Shown here: positions 35,608-44,587 of the stretch, in pieces
Position numbering within the stretch: the first letter of the stretch is position 1
Layout: each line of letters opens with the position of its first letter
The notes under the pieces: generated by a model
What the model was told of the DNA's origin: nothing
What the model saw: the letters and a program-made list of their open reading frames with translations, nothing else
Databases searched by the model: none
Made by a program: the position numbers and the translations under genes
Source of the DNA: Paradevosia shaoguanensis
GTDB taxonomy: Bacteria > Pseudomonadota > Alphaproteobacteria > Rhizobiales > Devosiaceae
Direction of reading: 5' to 3'
Assembly: GCF_016801025.1 (NCBI RefSeq)
Contig: NZ_CP068983.1
Location: forward strand, 3,774,501-3,838,500
Length of the DNA: 64,000 nt

Positions 35608-36192
35608 TCAGAACCAGCGTTCGAGGATGACGACGGTATCGCCCGGAAAGACCGGGAAGTCGAGATCGACCTTCGCCTTGACCATGTCGTTGCCCTGGCG
35701 GCGATAGACGATGGCGTTGCCGCGATCGGCGGTTTCCTTGAACCCGCCGGCCGTCGCGATGGCCGAACGCACGGTCATGCCGAACACATAGGGGAACTGG
35801 CCGCTATTGTTGATCTCGCCCTGGATGAAGAACGGACGATATTCCGCGACTTCCACGGCGACGTTGGGATTACGCATGTAGCCACGCGTCAGCGCAGCGG
35901 CGATGCGCGTCGAGGCGCCTTGCGTGGTGGCGCCGCGTACGCCCACCGGCCCGACCAGGGGCAGGGCCACCGAGCCGCTGTCATCGACCTTGTAAGTCGT
36001 GGAGAGCTGAGGATCGCCATAGACGGTGACGCGGAGCGTATCGCCAGTGTCGAGCTTGTAGGGGCCCTTGGTGTCGACCTGGTAGGTCGCAGGCTGCGAA
36101 TTGACGGCGCAGCCGGCAAGGGGTGCCATGAGGATCACGAGCGAGAATCGCAGCCAGCGCATTTGAAATTCCACGATTTTCATCGCGCGCAA
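35608..36192 (-). CDS. Polysaccharide export outer-membrane lipoprotein (Wza/ExoF-like)
   Basis: 194 aa; starts at residue 4 or 11 are possible. The signal peptide ends in a lipobox LAGC. The polysaccharide-export domain follows (YKLDTGDTLRVTVYGDPQLS, GSVALPLVGPV), then a SLBB-type fold (FFIQGEINNSGQFPYVFGMTVRSAIATAGG). It is shorter than Wza (about 380 aa) and resembles rhizobial ExoF-type proteins. It would help the polymer through the periplasm and outer membrane. The gene is divergent from the chain-length regulator at 36316. Confidence 0.9.
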   Translation of the reverse strand: MRAMKIVEFQMRWLRFSLVILMAPLAGCAVNSQPATYQVDTKGPYKLDTGDTLRVTVYGDPQLSTTYKVDDSGSVALPLVGPVGVRGATTQGASTRIAAALTRGYMRNPNVAVEVAEYRPFFIQGEINNSGQFPYVFGMTVRSAIATAGGFKETADRGNAIVYRRQGNDMVKAKVDLDFPVFPGDTVVILERWF

Positions 36193-36315
36193 TGTGTGCC
36201 GGCTATGGTTAACAATCCCCTTAAGGTGGGGATGGTTGAGGTGCGAATTGCGAGTTTCTTAACGGATTGCTTACCACGTCGATCCGATAAGCGAGCAGAT
36301 GAAACGGGGGCGCCG

Positions 36316-38469
36316 ATGGCATACGAGTCGCACGATGAACGCGATTTGAGCATGGACATGCGGGCCATGCTTGGTGCGATCTGGGCGCGCAAGATCCGTA
36401 TCGTTCTCGTGACCGTGCTTCTGCTGGCGGCAACCTATGGTCTGCTGCTTTTCGTTCCCAAGACATATGAATCGGAAGCGGGCATCCTCGTTGCGCCGCG
36501 CGACAGTGTTTATACGCGCGCTGCAGGCGATACGGGTCCAAGCGCGACCGAATCCACCGCAGACTCCGCGATTTCCAGCCAGATCGAACTCATCAAGTCC
36601 CGCGACACGCTGCAGAGCGTGATCGAGACGCAGGGCTTGCGCGAGGTGAAGGAATTCACCGATCCGGGTGCCTCGATCGTCGGGCTCATCGGCTCGCTGC
36701 TCGGCCGCAAGCCGGCCGCCCGCGATGTCGACGAGACGATCCTGGCCAATCTCTCCGAGCGTCTGTCGGTCAAGCGCAGCAGGGACTCGCTGGTTATTAC
36801 CGTCGGCGTGCGCTCGGAAGACCCGCAGCTGGCCGCGCGGCTCGCTAACGCCATTGCGAATGCCCACGTGCAGCGCCGCGCCGCTCTCTCGCTGTCCGAT
36901 ACCGCCGAGGCCTCTGTCTGGCTTGAGCAGCAGATCGAGAGCCTGCGTACGAAGGTTGCCGATGCCGAAGCCAAAGTCGCCTCGTTCAAGGTGGACAACG
37001 ACCTGCTGACCAGCGGCAGCACCAATACCTCCGTCGTCGACCAGCAGATGTCGAGCGTCGCCGGCCAGATCACGGCGGCGCAGGAGCGGATGAACACGGC
37101 CCTGTCGCGTGCCAACCTCATCGACGGCATGCTCAAGGAAGGCCAGCCGATCGAAGGCATCACCGATATTCGCGATTCCGCCACGATCCAGCAGCTCACC
37201 CAGCAAAAGGCGCAGCTCCAGGGCGAGAAGGCGCAGAAGCTGGCGACGCTCCTGCCTAACCATCCGGACGTTCAGGCGATCGTCGCCCAGATCGCCGAGA
37301 TCGATAAGCAGATCGGTATCGAAGGGCGGCGCTCCGCCGAGGCGCTCAAGGCCGAGGCCAAGATCGAAAGTGATCTCATCACTTCGTTGCAGAACGAATT
37401 GAATAGACTCAAGTCTTCGGCCGGCGACGCCACCCGTCAGACCGTCACGCTCGACGGTTTGCAGCGCGAAGCCAAGGCCCAGCGCGACCTGCTCGAAAGC
37501 TATCTGATCCGCTATCGCGACGCGACTTCGCGTACTGATATCAATGCCTCGCTGCCTGACGTGCGGGTGATTACGCTCGCCGCCGCCTCTGTGACGCCGG
37601 CTGCTCCCAAGACGACGTTCATCCTCGCGGCAGTCGGCATCGTTTCCTTCGTGCTGCAGATCGGCATGATCCTTTTTGGTGAGCTCATGTCGGGCAGGGC
37701 GCTCGTTGTCCGCGCTCGCACCGAGCCGAAGGTGTCTGCCGAGCCGGCGGCAGCCAGGGTCGTTGCCGTTCCAGAGACCGTAACCGAGGATCAGTTCGCT
37801 ATTGCCCCGGTCGTTGATCCGATCGAAATCGTCGAAGAGGCCGAGCCTCAGCCATCGAGCGAGGTTGAGGCTGGGGACGATGCGCCTGCCGTCGCTGCCA
37901 ATGTCGTCGATGCGCCGCGCCCGAGCCTGAGCGAGCTCACCAAGCTCTCCGCCGATATCGGCATCGGTCGCGCCCGCGTCGTGCTGCTGGCGGCGGTCGG
38001 CTCGCAATCCGAATGTGCGGCGGTTGCCGAAAGCCTGATCGGCGATGCATTGCGGCGTGGCCTGTCGTTGGCGCGTGTCGATGCCGGCAGCGGTTTACCT
38101 TCTGATGAACCAGGCCTCACCGATCTTGCCGCAGACCTTGTGAGTTTCGGCGATGTCGTGCAGAAATCGGTGCGCGAGGGGCTTTCCGAAGTGCCGTGGG
38201 GCCAGGTTGCCACGATCAACCGCCGGTCCATGAAGCCGGTTACGCTGGTCGAGGCGCTGGCCGATATCTGCGAGGCCGTGATCGTGTCGACCGGCCGCGT
38301 CGGAGTAACATCGTCACTGCCCGTCTTCGCCGGCCTGGATTGCCGGCTCGTATTGGTCACGAACCAGGATGTGACCTCGGAGGAAATTGCTGCGGCACGG
38401 GGGGACGCCGAAGTGTTGGGTTATCAACTGATCCAGGTGGTGCCGGTACCGGCGCGACGAGCCGCGTGA
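36316..38469 (+). CDS. Exopolysaccharide chain-length/transport protein (GumC/Wzc-like) with degenerate kinase part
   Basis: 717 aa from ATG 36316; the open frame runs back to 35587 but overlaps the divergent export gene. It has an N-terminal Wzz domain with a membrane helix (IRIVLVTVLLLAATYGLLLFV), a long coiled-coil periplasmic part (residues 190-380), the GNVR-like region with SYLIRYRDATSRTD and a second membrane helix (TFILAAVGIVSFVLQIGMIL). The C-terminal 170 residues look like a BY-kinase fold, but the Walker A position reads LLAAVGSQSECAAVAESL with no lysine, so nucleotide use is doubtful. It sets polymer length together with the export lipoprotein. Confidence 0.88.
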   Translation: MAYESHDERDLSMDMRAMLGAIWARKIRIVLVTVLLLAATYGLLLFVPKTYESEAGILVAPRDSVYTRAAGDTGPSATESTADSAISSQIELIKSRDTLQSVIETQGLREVKEFTDPGASIVGLIGSLLGRKPAARDVDETILANLSERLSVKRSRDSLVITVGVRSEDPQLAARLANAIANAHVQRRAALSLSDTAEASVWLEQQIESLRTKVADAEAKVASFKVDNDLLTSGSTNTSVVDQQMSSVAGQITAAQERMNTALSRANLIDGMLKEGQPIEGITDIRDSATIQQLTQQKAQLQGEKAQKLATLLPNHPDVQAIVAQIAEIDKQIGIEGRRSAEALKAEAKIESDLITSLQNELNRLKSSAGDATRQTVTLDGLQREAKAQRDLLESYLIRYRDATSRTDINASLPDVRVITLAAASVTPAAPKTTFILAAVGIVSFVLQIGMILFGELMSGRALVVRARTEPKVSAEPAAARVVAVPETVTEDQFAIAPVVDPIEIVEEAEPQPSSEVEAGDDAPAVAANVVDAPRPSLSELTKLSADIGIGRARVVLLAAVGSQSECAAVAESLIGDALRRGLSLARVDAGSGLPSDEPGLTDLAADLVSFGDVVQKSVREGLSEVPWGQVATINRRSMKPVTLVEALADICEAVIVSTGRVGVTSSLPVFAGLDCRLVLVTNQDVTSEEIAAARGDAEVLGYQLIQVVPVPARRAA

Positions 38470-39509
38470 TGTCGGCCAAATACGCGATTATCCGGGGCGC
38501 CTTCGAGCTGCTGGCGCTTAGTCAGGTGCCGGCCCTGGTGCGGAGCCGTTCGCAGAGCAGGGGGCTGATCCTGACCCTGCACCGCGTCCTGCCGGAGAAA
38601 CCGGCGCGGTTTTCGCCCAATGCCATCCTGCAGGTAACGCCCGACTTCCTCGATTTCACCATCAAGCGCGTCCGCGAGTTGGGCTTCGATATCGTCACCA
38701 TGGACGAAGCGATCAGCCGGCTCCGCGCCGAGGAGCGGCAACGTCCTTTCGTGGTGTTCACCTTCGACGATGCCTACCGCGACAATCTCCAATACGCCCT
38801 GCCAATCATGCGCGCGAACTCGGCGCCCTTTACCCTCTACGTGGCGACGGCCTTCATCGACGGCGTCGGCGAGGTGTGGTGGCAGGCAATCGAGGACATC
38901 ATTGCCGGACGTGACGCCGTGGCGGTGCCCGGTCGAAACGGAACAGACTACCTGCCCAGTGCGTCGCTTGCCGAGAAATGGCGGGCTTATGATGAACTCT
39001 ATGCACGCATGCGGAAAATGCCGGAGCATGAACGCGTTGCGCTGATCCGCGACCTCGGCGAGGCCTATGGCCTCGATATCGAGGCGCATTGCCGAAATCT
39101 CATCATGAACTGGGATGAGCTGCAGACCTTTGTCGCTGAGCCGCTTTGCACGATTGGCGCACATACCGTCCATCACTACGAGCTATCCAAGCTGCCTGAA
39201 GCGGAAGCGCGCACGGAAATGGCGGACTCCGTGACGATCCTGGAGCAGCGCACGGGCAAGCGGCCGCGCCATTTTTCCTTCCCGATTGGGGGCAAGCCCA
39301 GCGCCGGCGCTCGCGAATACGGGCTGGCGCGCGAGCTCGGCTTTGTGTCGGCGGTGACGACTTTGCCGGGTGGTCTCTACTCGCGCGACAAGGAGCAGCT
39401 CTGGTCGCTGCCGCGCGTGTCGCTCAACGGGCTCTTCCAGTCCAAACGCTATGTCGATGTCTTCGCGACTGGCGGGCTCTTCTCGCTGCTTGGGCGGGTG
39501 GAAGAATAG
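38469..39509 (+). CDS. Polysaccharide deacetylase family protein (NodB homology)
   Basis: 346 aa, ATG 38469 overlapping the stop of the chain-length gene (TGATG). The NodB fold is seen in LILTLHRVLPE, FVVFTFDDAYRDN (with the metal-binding TFDD), TIGAHTVHHYELSKL (HxxxH) and FSFPIGGKPS. It probably removes acetyl groups from the exopolysaccharide or a lipid-linked unit. There is no signal peptide, so it may act in the cytoplasm. Its stop abuts that of the convergent DUF2842 gene. Confidence 0.9.
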   Translation: MSAKYAIIRGAFELLALSQVPALVRSRSQSRGLILTLHRVLPEKPARFSPNAILQVTPDFLDFTIKRVRELGFDIVTMDEAISRLRAEERQRPFVVFTFDDAYRDNLQYALPIMRANSAPFTLYVATAFIDGVGEVWWQAIEDIIAGRDAVAVPGRNGTDYLPSASLAEKWRAYDELYARMRKMPEHERVALIRDLGEAYGLDIEAHCRNLIMNWDELQTFVAEPLCTIGAHTVHHYELSKLPEAEARTEMADSVTILEQRTGKRPRHFSFPIGGKPSAGAREYGLARELGFVSAVTTLPGGLYSRDKEQLWSLPRVSLNGLFQSKRYVDVFATGGLFSLLGRVEE

Positions 39510-39719
39510 TCAGGTCTTGTCGGGCTTTGCCATCCAGCGAATGATGGCCATGGCCGGCAGGCACCAGGCGAGGCCGGCCACCACGAAGAAGAGCAGCAGC
39601 ACTGGCTGAGGCAGGCCGGTGAGGTAGGTGTCGTAGATCACCATGATGATCAGCGCGTAGCCGACGAGCACCGCCAGGGTCAGAAGCACCCCGATCAATT
39701 TTCTGGTACTTTGCGTCAT
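39510..39719 (-). CDS. DUF2842 small membrane protein
   Basis: 69 aa. Two membrane helices, at residues 8-30 (LIGVLLTLAVLVGYALIIMV) and 38-60 (PVLLLFFVVAGLAWCLPAMA), joined by YDTYLTGLP. The pattern with a closing WMAKPD fits the alphaproteobacterial DUF2842 group, whose function is not known. It is divergent from ctaA; the genes are often neighbours. Confidence 0.85.
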   Translation of the reverse strand: MTQSTRKLIGVLLTLAVLVGYALIIMVIYDTYLTGLPQPVLLLFFVVAGLAWCLPAMAIIRWMAKPDKT

Positions 39720-39797
39720 GCGACCTTACGCCCGTTGCCAAAAGCAGTGGCCCGGGCTTACCACTCGCGCCGAAAAACCGATACCCAGAAAACTGCC

Positions 39798-40865
39798 GTG
39801 GCCAGCATCGACACCAGCACTTCCGTCTCCGCCCACAAGCCCGCCGACCGCCTGCGCCCGGTGCGCATCTGGCTCTATGTCATCGCGGTCCTGGTGCTGA
39901 TCATGGTGGCTGTCGGCGGCATCACGCGCCTCACCGGCTCGGGCCTCTCGATCACGACCTGGAAGCCGATCTCGGGCATCATCCCGCCGATTACCGACGC
40001 TGACTGGCAGGCTGAGTACGAGGGCTACCGGCAGATCCCGCAATTCCAGGTCAACAATCATTGGATGAGCGTGGAGGACTTCAAGTCCATCTTCTGGTGG
40101 GAGTGGATCCATCGCTTCCTAGGCCGCATGATCGGCTTCGCCTTCGCGATCCCCTTCGTCGTGTTCCTGGTGCAGAAGCGCTTCTCGTGGAACCTGGCGG
40201 CCCCGCTGGGCATCCTCTTCGTGCTGGGCGGGCTGCAAGGCGCACTCGGCTGGTGGATGGTCTCCTCGGGCCTGAGCGAACTGACCTCAGTTTCCCAATA
40301 CCGCCTTGCCGCGCACCTGAGCGCAGCCGCCTTGCTGCTCATGGCGCTCGTCGGCGTGGCGCGCAGCCTCGAGCCCGATGTGCCCGCGACCAAGGTCACG
40401 CCCGCCGAATGGTGGGGTGCGATTGCGCTTCTGGTGCTGATCTTCATCCAGCTCATCGCTGGCGCGTTCGTCGCCGGGCTGGATGCGGGCTTCGCCTACA
40501 ATACCTGGCCGCTGATGGGCGATAGCTTCGTGCCGCCGGGCATGGCAACGCTCGATCCCTTCTGGAAGAACATCTTCGAGAACACCACGACCGTGCAGTT
40601 CATCCATCGCTGCATCGCCTATGTCATCGTTGCCTATGTCGCGTTCCGCCTGTGGCAGCAGAGCACGACTGGCGGATTCGGCGGCGTTCACAAGTGGTTG
40701 CCGCGTCTCTCGGCGCTCATCCTCTTCCAGGTTGCGCTGGGCATTACCACGCTCCTGCTGGTGATCCCGGTCGAGCTCGGCGTGGCACACCAGGTGGTGG
40801 CTTTCCTCCTGCTCGCCGCGACGATCTCGTACCTGGTAGATATGCGCCGCGCATCAAAGGCTTAG
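39798..40865 (+). CDS. ctaA: Heme A synthase CtaA (COX15 type)
   Basis: 355 aa from GTG 39798; the open frame begins at 39711 but the family starts near ASIDTS. Eight membrane helices in two four-helix bundles. The four heme-ligand histidines are in WIHRFLGR, YRLAAHLSAA, FIHRCIAY and GVAHQVVAF. GITRLTGSGLSITTWKPISGIIPP is the type 2 signature. It oxidises the C8 methyl of heme O to give heme A for cytochrome c oxidase, in the inner membrane. Confidence 0.93.
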   Translation: MASIDTSTSVSAHKPADRLRPVRIWLYVIAVLVLIMVAVGGITRLTGSGLSITTWKPISGIIPPITDADWQAEYEGYRQIPQFQVNNHWMSVEDFKSIFWWEWIHRFLGRMIGFAFAIPFVVFLVQKRFSWNLAAPLGILFVLGGLQGALGWWMVSSGLSELTSVSQYRLAAHLSAAALLLMALVGVARSLEPDVPATKVTPAEWWGAIALLVLIFIQLIAGAFVAGLDAGFAYNTWPLMGDSFVPPGMATLDPFWKNIFENTTTVQFIHRCIAYVIVAYVAFRLWQQSTTGGFGGVHKWLPRLSALILFQVALGITTLLLVIPVELGVAHQVVAFLLLAATISYLVDMRRASKA

Positions 40866-40926
40866 TTTGTGGTATCATTATACCGCGATTGTAAGTGATT
40901 GATTTTGCTGCGATTTATCTTTGTGC

Positions 40927-40955
40927 TTGACGGGTCCTCTGAGTCCCTGTAATTC
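40927..40955 (+). promoter_or_regulatory. Sigma-70-type promoter for rplM-rpsI
   Basis: TTGACG, a 17-bp spacer and TAATTC lie 58 bp before the rplM start. The match is good but not tested. Confidence 0.55.
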
Positions 40956-41013
40956 CGCGCCACGAAACCGGCGGTGCCCCAGGCGCCGCCTTCCGATTTT
41001 AGGGAAATTCACC

Positions 41014-41478
41014 ATGAGCACTTACTCGGCAAAACCGAGCGAGATCGAGAAGAAGTGGATCTTGATCGACGCAGAAGGTCTGGTGGTCGGTCGTCTCGCT
41101 TCGATCATCGCCTCCCGTCTGCGCGGCAAGCACAAGGCCACCTTCACCCCCCACATGGACATGGGCGACAACATCGTCGTCATCAATGCGGGCAAGGTGA
41201 AGCTGACCGGCCGCAAGATCGATCAGCACCGTTTCTACTGGCACACCGGCTATCCGGGCGGCATCAAGGACCGTACGGCCCGCCAGCTGCTCGAGGGTCG
41301 TTTCCCCGAGCGCGTGCTCGAGAACGCCGTGCGCCGCATGATGCCGGGTGGCCCGCTCACCCGCGCCCAGCTGCGTAACCTCAAGGTTTACTCCGGCGCC
41401 GAGCATCCCCATGAGGCACAGCAGCCCGCAAAGCTCGACGTTGCCTCGTTCAACTCCAAGAATGTGCGGGTGAAGTAA
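41014..41478 (+). CDS. rplM: 50S ribosomal protein L13
   Basis: 154 aa, ATG 41014 with AGGGA upstream. Family marks: [51 protein letters not shown] and [16 protein letters not shown]. It binds 23S rRNA early in large-subunit assembly. It is followed by rpsI after 1 bp, the usual pair. Confidence 0.98.
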   Translation: MSTYSAKPSEIEKKWILIDAEGLVVGRLASIIASRLRGKHKATFTPHMDMGDNIVVINAGKVKLTGRKIDQHRFYWHTGYPGGIKDRTARQLLEGRFPERVLENAVRRMMPGGPLTRAQLRNLKVYSGAEHPHEAQQPAKLDVASFNSKNVRVK

Positions 41479-41479
41479 T

Positions 41480-41956
41480 ATGGCCGAGACCATCAACTCC
41501 CTCGAAGACCTCGGCACCGCGGCGCCCGTCGCCAATGCCGGCCCCGTGTACGAGCAGAAGCTTGACGACCAGGGCCGCGCCTATGCCACCGGCAAGCGTA
41601 AGGACGCCGTCGCTCGCGTCTGGATCAAGCCGGGCAACGGCAAGGTCACCGTCAATGGCAAGGACTACCTGGCTTACTTCGCCCGTCCGGTTCTGCAGAT
41701 GATCCTGCGTCAGCCGATCGTGGCCGCTGGCCGCGTTGACCAGTACGACGTGGTCGTCACCGTCGCCGGTGGCGGTCTCTCCGGCCAGGCCGGTGCTGTC
41801 CGTCATGGCATCTCGCAGGCGCTCACCCACTTCGAGCCCGAGCTGCGTGGCGTCCTCAAGAAGGGCGGCTTCCTGACCCGCGACAGCCGCGTCGTCGAGC
41901 GCAAGAAGTACGGCCGCGCCAAGGCCCGTCGTTCGTTCCAGTTCTCCAAGCGCTAA
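41480..41956 (+). CDS. rpsI: 30S ribosomal protein S9
   Basis: 158 aa. The core [20 protein letters not shown] and the basic tail ending [17 protein letters not shown] are those of S9, whose tail reaches the P-site tRNA. An N-terminal extension of about 30 residues is common in alphaproteobacteria. Cotranscribed with rplM and followed by a terminator. Confidence 0.98.
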   Translation: MAETINSLEDLGTAAPVANAGPVYEQKLDDQGRAYATGKRKDAVARVWIKPGNGKVTVNGKDYLAYFARPVLQMILRQPIVAAGRVDQYDVVVTVAGGGLSGQAGAVRHGISQALTHFEPELRGVLKKGGFLTRDSRVVERKKYGRAKARRSFQFSKR

Positions 41957-41983
41957 GCTTCTCTGGAATACGAAAATTTTGCG

Positions 41984-42013
41984 AAGGGCCGGGAAACCGG
42001 CCCTTTTCTTTTT
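41984..42013 (+). terminator. Terminator of rplM-rpsI
   Basis: AAGGGCCGG / CCGGCCCTT stem with a short loop and a TTTTCTTTTT tail, 28 bp after the rpsI stop. Confidence 0.85.
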
Positions 42014-42029
42014 GCCCCATCCGGCCCAC

Positions 42030-42686
42030 ATGTCCGCCATGGCCAAGAGCATCATCACCCGCTTCCATATCCTGCTGCTCGGGGTGATCATCGCGATCAC
42101 CGGCACGGCTGCTTACAAGGTTCCCGTTGACGAGGGATTGGCGATGCATTGGGATGCGCATGGCCAGCCCGATTGGATCTGGCCGCCCGAGATCGCCTTC
42201 GCCGTCGTACCGGTGATCGCCGTCGTCGTTGCCATGGCCTTCGGATTCGGCGCTTTGCTCGTGCCCAAGAACCGTCTCGAAATGGCCCGCCATGTGGTCG
42301 AGCCGGCGCTGAGCGCGGTTCTGGCCCTTGGCGTCTGCATCCAGTTCGGGCTGCTGATGATCGCCAACGGCTCCGACTTCGACATCATCCGCATCCTCGC
42401 CTTTGCCGTGGCTGCAGGATTGCTGCTGCTCGGTATCCTGCTGCGCGAGGCGGAGCGGCATACCTATGCCGGCCTGCGACTGCCCTGGGCCATGCCTGAT
42501 GACGGCGTCTGGCGGCGTACGCACATGATTGCGGGATGGGCTTATGTTGTCGCAGCCATCGCCCTTGGGGCGCTTGCCTGGCTCCAGCCATTCCCCTCGA
42601 CGCTCATCATCGCTTTTCCGCTTGCGCTGGCCGTTCCGGTGCTGCTGGCACGATTGGCATCTTTGACCGCGCGATCGGCCTCGTAG
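42030..42686 (+). CDS. SdpI/DUF1648 family membrane protein
   Basis: 218 aa from ATG 42030. It begins with one helix and the DUF1648 sign (VDEGLAMHWDAHGQPDWIWP), then five or so more helices, and holds YAGLRLPWAM as in SdpI proteins. It is a paralogue of the protein at 44584. SdpI in Bacillus gives immunity to the SdpC toxin; the role in proteobacteria is not known. No repressor gene is next to this copy. Confidence 0.8.
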   Translation: MSAMAKSIITRFHILLLGVIIAITGTAAYKVPVDEGLAMHWDAHGQPDWIWPPEIAFAVVPVIAVVVAMAFGFGALLVPKNRLEMARHVVEPALSAVLALGVCIQFGLLMIANGSDFDIIRILAFAVAAGLLLLGILLREAERHTYAGLRLPWAMPDDGVWRRTHMIAGWAYVVAAIALGALAWLQPFPSTLIIAFPLALAVPVLLARLASLTARSAS

Positions 42687-42853
42687 CAGCGACTTGCCGA
42701 CAATCGGCGAAGTTGAGACGAACTTTCCGCACTGCCTAAGATAAAGGCAAAGCGCTGCGCTTCTTTTAGGCAGCAGACGGCTTACCCTCTTTTTCAAACG
42801 GGGCAGGGTGGATTCCACCAGCCGTCCCGCGAGGCAATTTTTCGAGATTCGTT

Positions 42854-44218
42854 ATGTCAAACGCTTCACTCGCTGCTGGACGGAGCCCGTCCAAGCCGTT
42901 CTACACTTCGTTCGGGTTCCAGGTCCTCGCCGCCATGGTCGTGGGTCTCGTGCTCGGTTACATCGCTCGCCAGATCGGCACGGGTCCAGATGGCGCAGCC
43001 AACGCGCTCACCACGACCCTTTCGACCATCGGCACCATCTTCGTTCAGCTTCTGCGCGCCCTGGTCCCGGTCCTGGTCTTCACCGCCATCGTCGCCAGCA
43101 TCGTCAAGCTGCGTGAGCTCAACAATGCCGCCCAACTCGTCTGGCAGACGCTGCTCTGGTTCGCTATCACCGCGCTGATCGCCGTGGTCATCGGCATCGC
43201 CCTCGGCCTCATCATCCAGCCGGGCACCACCGCAACCGTTGCGCAGGAGGCTGCGAAGGCACCGTCTTCGACCGGCTCGTGGCTCGACTTCCTCAAGGGC
43301 ATCGTGCCGGGCAACGTCTTTGGCCTCCAGGCCTCGACCAAGGTGGCCGATAGCGGCGCGACGACTTCGCTCAACTTCAACGTCCTCCAGATACTCGTAG
43401 TCTCGATCGCCGTCGGCATCGCCGCGCTGCAGGTGGGCGACAAGGCCGAGCCGTTCCTCGCGTTCAACCGCTCGCTGCTCTCGATCACCCGCAAGATCCT
43501 GTGGTGGGTCATTCGCCTGACCCCGATCGGGACGATCGGCCTCCTCGGCAATGCCGTGGCCGTCTATGGCTGGGATGCGCTGGCTTCGCTCGGCTGGTTC
43601 ACCGTCGCCGTCTATATCGGCCTCGCCATCGTGTTGCTGGTGGTCTACCCGGCGCTGCTCTCGGCCAACGGCCTCAATCCCGTCCGCTTCTTCCAGGGCG
43701 CCTGGCCGGCAATTCAGCTCGCTTTCGTCTCGCGTTCCTCGATCGGCACCCTGCCGGTGACCGAGGCCGTGACCGAACGCAACCTTGGCGTCCCGCGCGA
43801 ATATTCCGCCTTCGCCGTGCCGCTTGGCGCCACGACCAAGATGGACGGCTGTGCCGCCATCTACCCGGCCATCGCCGCGATCTTCGTCGCCCAGTTCTAC
43901 CAGATCCCGCTTGGGCTCCAGGAATACCTGCTGATCGCCTTCGTCTCGGTGATCGGCTCGGCAGCGACTGCCGGCCTCACGGGTGCCGTGGTCATGCTGA
44001 CCCTGACGCTCTCCACGCTCGGCCTGCCGCTTCAGGGCGTCGGCCTGCTGCTCGCGATCGACCCGATCCTCGACATGGGTCGTACGGCGGTCAACGTCGC
44101 CGGCCAGGCACTGGTGCCAACCATCGTGGCCAAGCGCCAGGGTATCCTCAACCAGGCGCAGTACGACGCGGCCGAAGGCATTGATGCACTCGACGCCGTC
44201 GCCGTCGCGGCAGAGTAG
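42854..44218 (+). CDS. Dicarboxylate/amino-acid:cation symporter (DAACS family)
   Basis: 454 aa with about eight membrane helices and two re-entrant loops. Family marks: the serine-rich SRSSIGTLPVTEAV loop, PLGATTKMDGCAAIYP, and the end DPILDMGRTAVNVAGQALV. It imports C4-dicarboxylates, glutamate or a related amino acid with Na+ or H+. The gene stands alone and has its own terminator at 44241. Confidence 0.93.
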   Translation: MSNASLAAGRSPSKPFYTSFGFQVLAAMVVGLVLGYIARQIGTGPDGAANALTTTLSTIGTIFVQLLRALVPVLVFTAIVASIVKLRELNNAAQLVWQTLLWFAITALIAVVIGIALGLIIQPGTTATVAQEAAKAPSSTGSWLDFLKGIVPGNVFGLQASTKVADSGATTSLNFNVLQILVVSIAVGIAALQVGDKAEPFLAFNRSLLSITRKILWWVIRLTPIGTIGLLGNAVAVYGWDALASLGWFTVAVYIGLAIVLLVVYPALLSANGLNPVRFFQGAWPAIQLAFVSRSSIGTLPVTEAVTERNLGVPREYSAFAVPLGATTKMDGCAAIYPAIAAIFVAQFYQIPLGLQEYLLIAFVSVIGSAATAGLTGAVVMLTLTLSTLGLPLQGVGLLLAIDPILDMGRTAVNVAGQALVPTIVAKRQGILNQAQYDAAEGIDALDAVAVAAE

Positions 44219-44240
44219 CCGCGCCTCATCGCAGACAGGG

Positions 44241-44267
44241 AAGGGGCCTCCGGGCCCCTTTTCTTTT
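44241..44267 (+). terminator. Terminator of the symporter gene
   Basis: AAGGGGCC / GGCCCCTT stem with a TTTTCTTTT tail, 23 bp after the stop. Confidence 0.85.
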
Positions 44268-44282
44268 GCCCAAATATTCGTC

Positions 44283-44311
44283 TTGAGACTAATTAGAAAA
44301 TAGACTAATTA
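44283..44311 (+). promoter_or_regulatory. Promoter with direct-repeat operator of the sdpR-like gene
   Basis: TTGAGA, a 17-bp spacer and TAATTA end 6 bp before ATG 44318, so the expected transcript start is at or next to the start codon. The 10-mer AGACTAATTA occurs twice (44286-44295 and 44302-44311), overlapping the promoter, and is a candidate site for the ArsR-type repressor encoded directly downstream. Confidence 0.6.
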
Positions 44312-44317
44312 TGGCAT

Positions 44318-44587
44318 ATGAGCATTAACGCGGTTTTCGAAGCGCTGTCGCATCCGGTTCGCCGGAAAATCCTGAGCCTCCTGAAAAAGGGGCCGCTCAG
44401 CGCTGGCGAACTCGCCGAGCACTTCGATTTGAGCAAGCCGACGCTCTCCGTTCATTTCGCCAAACTCAAGGAGGCCGAACTCGTCGCCGTCGAGCGGCAG
44501 GGCACCAGCCTCATCTATCACCTCAACCTCTCCATTCTGGAGGAAGCGCTCACCGGCTTCCTCGCTTTCAAGGAACGCGACGAATGA
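44318..44587 (+). CDS. ArsR/SmtB-type repressor, SdpR-like autorepressor
   Basis: 89 aa. Winged helix-turn-helix: AVFEALSHPVRRKILSLLKKGPLSAGELAEHFDLSKPTLSVHFAKLKEAELV, with the SHPVRRKIL start and no metal-binding cysteines. In Bacillus SdpR represses sdpRI and is taken to the membrane by SdpI when toxin is sensed. The stop overlaps the next gene by 4 bp. No ribosome site is seen before the ATG, in line with a leaderless message. Confidence 0.88.
   Translation: MSINAVFEALSHPVRRKILSLLKKGPLSAGELAEHFDLSKPTLSVHFAKLKEAELVAVERQGTSLIYHLNLSILEEALTGFLAFKERDE

Noticed and set aside
35587-36315. Long rightward open frame continuing into the chain-length gene
   Set aside because: It overlaps the whole export lipoprotein gene on the other strand; the protein family starts at MAYESH (36316).
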